Origin: Oceanococcus atlanticus
Lineage (GTDB): Bacteria > Pseudomonadota > Gammaproteobacteria > Nevskiales > Oceanococcaceae
NCBI RefSeq assembly: GCF_002088235.1
Contig: NZ_AQQV01000002.1
Span: 620,001 to 684,000 of the forward strand
Length of the DNA: 64,000 nucleotides
Reading direction: 5' to 3'
Shown in pieces: positions 59,268-64,000 of this stretch. The notes under the pieces are model-generated. The model saw nothing but the letters and a program-made list of their open reading frames with translations, ran no database searches and was not told the origin of the DNA. Made by a program: the position numbers and the translations under genes. Positions within the stretch are counted from its first letter, which is position 1; each line of letters starts with the position of its first letter.

Positions 59268-60599
59268 ATGAAAGACTTCAAGATCACGCTCTGGATACTG
59301 GTCGGGCTGGTCGCCGGCGGCATACTCGGTGAGGCCCTCTATCAAATCTATGATGGCCAGGTTCCGGGCGGCTGGCTGAGCGGCCTGTCTGTGGTCGGCA
59401 ACACCGTGTTCATGGGTTTGCTCAAGATGATTCTGGTGCCCCTGATCACCGCCAGCGTGATCGTCGGGGTCAACGCCATCGGCGACCCCAATAAACTCGG
59501 CCGCGTTGGTGGTTGGACCGTCACCTATTACTTCGGCACCATGCTGGTGGCCGTTATAACTGGTTTGATTCTGGTCAGCCTGATCGCTCCGGGCGACCCC
59601 AGCGGACAAGGCACCGGCCTTGGCCTTGACGTGCTCAGCAGCGGCGAGCAAGCCTACGCGGCGGAATCCGGCGAAAAACGCGCCCGCGTCGAGGCCACTG
59701 GTGCCAGCGGCCTGGGCGGCGCCCTGATGAATCTGATCGGCCAGTTAATTCCCTCCAATCCGCTTGGCGCCGCCGCAGACTTCAAACTGCTGCCGGTGAT
59801 CGCCTTCTCCATCATCCTGGGCATATCGCTGGCTGCCGGCGGAGAGAAAACACGCCCGGTGGTGGTCTTTTTCGAAGCGCTGCTGGATGCGGTGATGCGC
59901 CTGGTCGACTGGATTCTCAGGCTGGCCCCGATCGGGGTCTTTGCGCTGGTCGCCTGGAGCGTCGCGCGTATCGGCCTGGGTTCGCTATTCGGCCCGCTGG
60001 CCGCCTACGTCGCCACCGTCATCGGTGGCCTGCTGGTGCATGCGCTGATCACGCTGCCGCTGGTGCTGTGGCTGTTCACCCGCTACTCACCCTGGCGTTT
60101 CGCCGTGGGCATGCGCCCGGCCCTGCTCACCGCCTTTGGCACCGACTCGTCTTCCGCGACCCTGCCGGTGACCATGGAAGCGGCCGAAGCCAGCGGCTGC
60201 AGCCGCCGCGCCTCGCGCTTCGTACTGCCCTTGGGCGCGACCATCAACATGGACGGTACCGCGCTGTATGAAGCTGTAGCCGTGGTGTTCCTGTTTCAGG
60301 CCTACGGCATCGATCTGGGCACCACCGAACTGATTCTGATCGCCGTCACCGCGACGCTGGCCGCCATCGGTGCCGCCGGCATCCCGTCAGCTGGCCTGGT
60401 GACCATGGTGATCGTGGTCGAAGCGGTGAACTCCTCACTCGCCGCCCTGCCCGGCACCAGCACCCTGCCGATTGCCGCCGTGGGCCTGATTTTGGGCATC
60501 GACCGCCTGCTCGACATGTGCCGCACCACGGTCAATGTCTGGGGTGATGCGGTCGGCGCTCGCATCATCACCCGCCTGACGCCTGACCAAGCTGGCTAG
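59268..60599 (+). CDS. Dicarboxylate/amino-acid:cation symporter (DAACS)
   Basis: 443 residues from the ATG at 59268; an in-frame ATG at 59229 is less likely. DAACS/GltPh features: LLKMILVPLITASVIVG, re-entrant loop TDSSSATLPVTMEAAEASG, GATINMDGTALYEAV (NMDGT motif) and GIPSAGLVTMVIV. Na+- or proton-coupled uptake of glutamate, aspartate or dicarboxylates. A charged insertion around 110-150 (GEQAYAAESGEKRARVEA) lies in a loop. Confidence 0.9.
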   Translation: MKDFKITLWILVGLVAGGILGEALYQIYDGQVPGGWLSGLSVVGNTVFMGLLKMILVPLITASVIVGVNAIGDPNKLGRVGGWTVTYYFGTMLVAVITGLILVSLIAPGDPSGQGTGLGLDVLSSGEQAYAAESGEKRARVEATGASGLGGALMNLIGQLIPSNPLGAAADFKLLPVIAFSIILGISLAAGGEKTRPVVVFFEALLDAVMRLVDWILRLAPIGVFALVAWSVARIGLGSLFGPLAAYVATVIGGLLVHALITLPLVLWLFTRYSPWRFAVGMRPALLTAFGTDSSSATLPVTMEAAEASGCSRRASRFVLPLGATINMDGTALYEAVAVVFLFQAYGIDLGTTELILIAVTATLAAIGAAGIPSAGLVTMVIVVEAVNSSLAALPGTSTLPIAAVGLILGIDRLLDMCRTTVNVWGDAVGARIITRLTPDQAG

Positions 60600-60622
60600 G
60601 CCAGGACAAAACCATCAGGCAC

Positions 60623-60649
60623 AAAAAAGGCCAGCAATCTGCTGGCCTT
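60623..60649 (-). terminator. Rho-independent terminator of the cold-shock gene
   Basis: 10-bp stem AAGGCCAGCA / TGCTGGCCTT with a 3-base loop (60627-60649); on the minus strand it runs into TTTTTT (60628-60623), 20 bases past the csp stop. It can also serve the convergent symporter weakly. Confidence 0.85.
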
Positions 60650-60668
60650 CGAATATTCTTGGCGCGCT

Positions 60669-60881
60669 TTACAGCGGGCGGATTGCAGCAGCCTGCAGGC
60701 CCTTGGGACCTTCTTTGACTTCGAACTGCACTTGCTGGCCTTCTTTCAGGGTACGGAAACCGCCCCCTTCGATGGCACGGTAATGGGCGAACAGATCTTC
60801 ACCACCGTTAGCTGGCGTGATGAACCCGAAACCTTTGGCTTCATTGAACCATTTGACCGTACCGGTCGCTACTTCAGACAT
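60669..60881 (-). CDS. Cold-shock domain protein (CspA family)
   Basis: 70 residues, the standard length, starting at the ATG at 60881. Cold-shock domain with RNP1 KGFGFITP and RNP2 reading DLFAHY. Single-stranded nucleic-acid chaperone in the cytosol. The 5' leader on the minus strand has a strong hairpin with a T-rich tail (60894-60931). Confidence 0.93.
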   Translation of the reverse strand: MSEVATGTVKWFNEAKGFGFITPANGGEDLFAHYRAIEGGGFRTLKEGQQVQFEVKEGPKGLQAAAIRPL

Positions 60882-60893
60882 TGAAACTTCCAA

Positions 60894-60931
60894 ATAAAAA
60901 CGAAAAATTACGAAGGCCACCCGGCCTTCGT
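60894..60931 (-). promoter_or_regulatory. Hairpin and U-rich tract in the csp 5' leader
   Basis: 9-bp perfect stem ACGAAGGCC / GGCCTTCGT (60910-60931, loop of 4), followed on the minus strand by AATTTTTCGTTTTT, about 12 bases before the csp ATG. It looks like an intrinsic terminator placed just ahead of the gene, so could act as an attenuator or leader element. Confidence 0.5.
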
Positions 60932-60966
60932 TAAAGAAACGCATAGCGCCTCTCACAGCACCATAG

Positions 60967-60978
60967 AGTAAATTTACT
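60967..60978. promoter_or_regulatory. Perfect 12-base palindrome upstream of csp
   Basis: AGTAAATTTACT in the 212-base gap between divergent csp and yffB. Possible operator or UP-like A/T element; no more can be said. Confidence 0.3.
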
Positions 60979-61060
60979 GCCAAGTCGACAATTTTTACGA
61001 CACCCGGCAATTGGCGCTAAACCCTTACCCTGCAGGGGTGCACAGGCATGACCGGGTGCC

Positions 61061-61066
61061 TATACT
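61061..61066 (+). promoter_or_regulatory. Candidate -10 box of yffB
   Basis: TATACT lies 27 bases before the yffB ATG. No convincing -35 is seen at 16-18 bases. Confidence 0.35.
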
Positions 61067-61093
61067 GCGCGGCCATTCGCCATCGCAAACAGC

Positions 61094-61453
61094 ATGATTA
61101 CGCTCTACGGCATCCCCAATTGCGACACCGTCAAACGTGCACGTAAAACCTTGGATAGCGCGGGCATTACCCACCACTTCCATGATTTTCGGCGCGACGG
61201 CCTGAGCCCGGAACAGGCGCAGAGCTGGCTGGACACACTGGGCGCCGATCAGCTGATCAACCGCCGCGGCACGACCTGGCGCCAACTGGACAGCACCGCG
61301 CAGGCACAGGCTGAAAGTGCGCAGGCCGCGCAACTGCTGTGCGACCACCCCGCACTGATCAAACGCCCGGTGATTGACCGCGGCAATGCCCTGCGCGTCG
61401 GCTTCCCGGCCAAACAGGCCGACGAGATCATCAGCTGGTTGCAGCAAGGCTGA
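61094..61453 (+). CDS. yffB: ArsC family reductase (YffB/Spx-like)
   Basis: 119 residues (E. coli YffB 118). Thioredoxin-like ArsC fold with a single N-terminal active Cys C10 in YGIPNCDTVKRARK, TWRQLD and KRPVIDRG motifs of the YffB subgroup. It is probably a GSH-dependent thiol reductase, not an arsenate reductase. Confidence 0.93.
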   Translation: MITLYGIPNCDTVKRARKTLDSAGITHHFHDFRRDGLSPEQAQSWLDTLGADQLINRRGTTWRQLDSTAQAQAESAQAAQLLCDHPALIKRPVIDRGNALRVGFPAKQADEIISWLQQG

Positions 61454-61481
61454 CAGGCGGCGGGAACTTTCCGCCGGCCCA

Positions 61482-61512
61482 TGTCTCCATAAAGGTGTCA
61501 GCCTGGGAGACA
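61482..61512 (+). promoter_or_regulatory. Stem that covers the ribosome site of the 61515 gene
   Basis: TGTCTCC (61482-61488) pairs with GGAGACA (61506-61512), which holds the GGGAGA Shine-Dalgarno of the next gene. The 17-base loop is open. A possible translational control hairpin. Confidence 0.35.
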
Positions 61513-61514
61513 GC

Positions 61515-61784
61515 ATGATGAAAACCACCGCTTTGGCCTTTGTCGCCACCGTCATAGGGGGCGCCGCCAGCGCCAATGCACAAACTGCAGAACCTAGCTC
61601 CAACCTGCCTGACATCACCGTATATCCCAATCCGGTGGCCTTGCTGATTGATCGGCTGAGTCGGCAGATCATCGACGACATGGACACCGCAGCACGCCTG
61701 CCCGCACTCTCGCATCAGGAAGCCCATGCGACCGATGTCGACGATTCAAATGCGCAGACGACGCCCTCCACACGCGACGCCTGA
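61515..61784 (+). CDS. Small secreted protein of unknown function
   Basis: 89 residues with GGGAGA before the ATG. Signal peptide ending ANA (about residue 22); the mature 67 residues are acidic and Asp/Thr-rich with a short helix (VALLIDRLSRQIIDDM). No family recognised. It starts 61 bases after yffB, so may be transcribed with it. Confidence 0.6.
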   Translation: MMKTTALAFVATVIGGAASANAQTAEPSSNLPDITVYPNPVALLIDRLSRQIIDDMDTAARLPALSHQEAHATDVDDSNAQTTPSTRDA

Positions 61785-61851
61785 GTGGCGCAGCCCACAC
61801 CACACGGTCGCAAACTGAGCTATCTTGGCCCCCGAACCTGGGGGTGATGGC

Positions 61852-62385
61852 ATGAAGATTCCGTACCTGGCGCTGGCCCTGTGCAGCGCCGCAGGCAGCG
61901 CTCAAGCGGCTGTGCTGGCACAAACCGACAATGGCTTTCAGCTGGAAAATCAGGTCGAGGTCAGAGCCGATACGGCACAGGCTTACCAGGCCTTGGTTGA
62001 GGACGTCGGAGACTGGTGGCCGGCCGACCACAGCTGGTTCGGGGCCTCGGAAAATTTCTCCATCCAGGCCCGGCCGGGCGGCTGCTTGTGCGAGATCGCC
62101 GGCGCAGATCAGGTGGAGCACATGCGCGTGGTTGTCGCGCGCCCTGGCCATCTGCTGCGCATGGTCGGCGGTCTCGGCCCGCTGCAAAGCATGGGTCTGA
62201 GCGGCCCGCTGGACTGGATCTTCGAGCCGCTCGACCAGAACAAACCCGAGGCCGGCACCCGCATCCGCCTGCGTTACACCGTCAGCGGCTTCGTACCCAA
62301 GCCGCTGGGGGACTTCGTCAACATCGTCGACCAGGTCCAGGCGCAACAGCTTGGCGCACTGGCCGGCTTCATCAACAACAACTGA
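61852..62385 (+). CDS. SRPBCC-like secreted protein
   Basis: 177 residues from the ATG at 61852 with GGGGGTGAT upstream. Signal peptide ending AQA (about 19), then a START/SRPBCC-type fold: ENQVEVRADTAQAYQALVEDVGDWWPADHSWFG, CLCEIAG and IFEPLDQN. Possibly binds a hydrophobic ligand in the periplasm. Function unknown. The next gene starts 4 nt downstream. Confidence 0.75.
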   Translation: MKIPYLALALCSAAGSAQAAVLAQTDNGFQLENQVEVRADTAQAYQALVEDVGDWWPADHSWFGASENFSIQARPGGCLCEIAGADQVEHMRVVVARPGHLLRMVGGLGPLQSMGLSGPLDWIFEPLDQNKPEAGTRIRLRYTVSGFVPKPLGDFVNIVDQVQAQQLGALAGFINNN

Positions 62386-62389
62386 ATCT

Positions 62390-62896
62390 GTGGACATATT
62401 CAACGCTGAATTGCTCAGCGCGATCCTGCTGTGGGCAGGCGCTGCAACGCTGATCACGCTGGGCCTGATTGGCCTGGTGTTCCCGGCGATTCCAGGCCCG
62501 CCGCTGCTGTTCGGCGGCTTATGGATGGCTGCGTGGATGGAAGACTACGTGCATGTCGGACTGTGGACGCTGGTCATACTGGGTCTATTGACCCTGCTCG
62601 GCGTGCTCGCTGATTTTGTTGCCGGGGCGCTCGGCGCCAAACGCTTCGGCGCCTCCGGCTTGTCGGTGCTGGGCGCCACGCTGGGCGCCATTGTTGGCAT
62701 CTTCTTCGGACTCATTGGGCTGCTGATCGGCCCCTTCGCCGGTGCAGTGATAGGTGAGCTGATGTCCGGCCGCACGCTGGATGCCGCTGGCCGCGCCGGT
62801 GTGGGCGCCACCATCGGGCTGCTCATCGGCACGGCGGCCAAGCTGGCCACCGGCATCATGATGGTCGGCATTTTCCTGTTCATGCGACTGACCTGA
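62390..62896 (+). CDS. DUF456 membrane protein
   Basis: 168 residues from a GTG at 62390. Four or five hydrophobic segments with Gly-rich helices, starting with the DUF456 opening GLIGLVFPAIPGPPLLFGGLW and VLADFVAGALGAKRFGASG. Small inner-membrane protein of unknown role. Confidence 0.85.
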   Translation: MDIFNAELLSAILLWAGAATLITLGLIGLVFPAIPGPPLLFGGLWMAAWMEDYVHVGLWTLVILGLLTLLGVLADFVAGALGAKRFGASGLSVLGATLGAIVGIFFGLIGLLIGPFAGAVIGELMSGRTLDAAGRAGVGATIGLLIGTAAKLATGIMMVGIFLFMRLT

Positions 62897-62919
62897 AGCA
62901 CGGCCCGGGCAGACCACGA

Positions 62920-62928
62920 TGCTATTAT
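62920..62928 (+). promoter_or_regulatory. Extended -10 promoter candidate for the acyl-CoA synthetase
   Basis: TGCTATTAT lies 58 bases before the ATG. A 7-bp hairpin (GGCCAGC / GCTGGCC, 62941-62956) would fall in the leader. Confidence 0.4.
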
Positions 62929-62986
62929 CGGCGGTGGTTTGGCCAGCCCGCTGGCCCTTGAAAAACGATCAACCTGGGAGACCCGC

Positions 62987-64000
62987 ATGAGCAGCGCCAA
63001 CACGCTCGAATTTCGCGATCTGGCACGCAGCGCCCTGAAACTCACTCCGGACCTGCCACGTGCGGCCACCGCCATGGCCCGGACCCTGCTGCTCAAGAAA
63101 GACAAGGCGCAATCGATCGGCTCCTTGATCGAAAAGCAGGCCCAGCAGCGGCCCAATCAGCTCGCTATACGCTATCAGGACAGCCGCTACACCTACGCCG
63201 AATTCAATCAGGCGGCCAACCGTGTGGCGCATTATCTCGAAGGCCAGGGTGTCAGCGGCGGCGACGTGGTCGCGGTGATGATGGAAAACCGCCCGGAAGT
63301 GCTGATTGCGGTGGCCGGCATCGTCAAGCTGGGTGCCATCGCCAGCATGATCAACACCTCGCAACGCGATCACGTGTTGATCCACAGCCTGACCCTGGTC
63401 AAGCCCCGCTTCACCATCGTCGGCAGCGAGCTGCGCAGCGCGATTGACGACATCAGCGATGAGCTGGGCGAGGGGTTCCGCGACAGCCGCCTGTTCCAGC
63501 GTGACGGCACCAATGAACCCTGCCCCGAAGGTTATGTCGACCTGGACGCCGAGCTTGGCGCCCAACCGGATACCAACCCTTCGAGCACCGACGATGTGCT
63601 GCTGGGCCAGCCGGCCTATTACATCTTTACCTCAGGCACGACCGGTCTGCCCAAAGCTTCGGTGATGAGCCATCTGCGCTGGACCCGGGCCTGTTATTCC
63701 ATGGGCCAGGCCGCCATGGGCACCCGCGACAGCGACGTGTTCTATTGCGCCTTGCCGCTCTATCACAACAACGCCCTGACCCTGGCCTGGTCCGCCGCGC
63801 TGGGTGGCGGCGCAACCATGGCCCTGGCGCGCAAATTCTCGGCCAGCCGTTTCTGGGACGATATCCGCCGCTTCGACGCCACCATGTTCTGCTACATCGG
63901 CGAACTGTGCCGTTACCTGCTGGCCCAGCCCGCGCGCGACAATGACCGTCAGCACAAGGTCCGTCTGTGCGTGGGCAACGGTCTGCGGCCGGAAATCTGG
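62987..64000 (+). CDS. Long/very-long-chain acyl-CoA synthetase, FATP type (partial, C-terminus outside window)
   Basis: 338 codons visible, running off the right edge. AMP-binding superfamily with the P-loop YYIFTSGTTGLPKASVMSH at about 206-226 and YHNNALTLAWSAALGGGA of the FATP/VLACS branch. It activates fatty acids to acyl-CoA, often coupled to uptake. GGGAG precedes the ATG. The C-terminal catalytic subdomain is missing from the window only. Confidence 0.9.
   Translation, partial: MSSANTLEFRDLARSALKLTPDLPRAATAMARTLLLKKDKAQSIGSLIEKQAQQRPNQLAIRYQDSRYTYAEFNQAANRVAHYLEGQGVSGGDVVAVMMENRPEVLIAVAGIVKLGAIASMINTSQRDHVLIHSLTLVKPRFTIVGSELRSAIDDISDELGEGFRDSRLFQRDGTNEPCPEGYVDLDAELGAQPDTNPSSTDDVLLGQPAYYIFTSGTTGLPKASVMSHLRWTRACYSMGQAAMGTRDSDVFYCALPLYHNNALTLAWSAALGGGATMALARKFSASRFWDDIRRFDATMFCYIGELCRYLLAQPARDNDRQHKVRLCVGNGLRPEIW

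Noticed and set aside
61456..61480. Hairpin after yffB as terminator
   Set aside because: Short GC stem with a wobble pair and no T-run.

Overview
The window is a gene-dense (no gene-free stretch above 300 bases), GC-rich chromosomal segment of a gammaproteobacterium. Conserved blocks point there: mreBCD-mrdA-rodA-mltB-rlpA-dacC-ybeD-lipB, gatCAB, and cutA ... aroQ-accB-accC-prmA-fis-purH. Large TonB-dependent receptors, a POT/M2-peptidase pair, steroid-type SDRs, a FATP-like acyl-CoA ligase and many lipoproteins suggest a free-living, probably aquatic, lipid- and peptide-using bacterium. The species is not resolved from sequence alone. I see no rRNA, tRNA, CRISPR array, insertion sequence or prophage.

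Layout. 1-7.2 kb: partial photolyase-like gene and SDR, divergent from a FAD amine-oxidase-like gene; then a minus-strand operon for a di/tripeptide transporter, an angiotensin-converting-enzyme-like peptidyl-dipeptidase lipoprotein and a TIGR01777 epimerase. 7.3-12.5 kb: minus-strand gatC-gatA-gatB-hslO-degV, every junction tight, ended by an intrinsic terminator. 12.6-24.6 kb: plus-strand rod-shape and peptidoglycan genes, lipoate transfer, MlaC and MlaA lipid-transport proteins and an alpha/beta hydrolase. 24.7-34.0 kb: a FabR-like repressor, two very large TonB-dependent receptors flanking a transglutaminase-like/TPR lipoprotein, and an epimerase. The second receptor carries an N-terminal SH3b domain on a Pro/Ala linker, which is unusual.

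34.1-41.7 kb: a MoxR-DUF58-DUF4381-VWA-VWA/TPR-BatD operon (Bat-like) and a tandem thioredoxin-fold protein. 41.7-46.2 kb: a beta-propeller lipoprotein, a thiolase homologue whose nucleophilic Cys is Gly and whose GHP His is Asn, and an esterase lipoprotein. 46.3-51.2 kb: MFS transporter, then minus-strand MATE-msrC-lgt-thyA. 51.2-57.8 kb: cutA, a free-standing DsbD N-terminal domain, a TlpA-like thioredoxin, then aroQ-accBC-prmA-fis-purH. 57.8-64 kb: greB and an SDR, a dicarboxylate/glutamate symporter, a cold-shock protein, an ArsC-like reductase, three unknown or poorly known envelope proteins and the start of an acyl-CoA synthetase.

The most unusual observations are the SH3b-TonB receptor fusion, the active-site-less thiolase, the DsbD locus reduced to its alpha domain beside TlpA, and several compact regulatory structures: overlapping divergent -10 boxes, a palindrome at the SH3b-receptor promoter region, a hairpin plus U-tract in the csp leader, and an SD-sequestering stem. 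No single gene set is clearly a new defence or mobile system.
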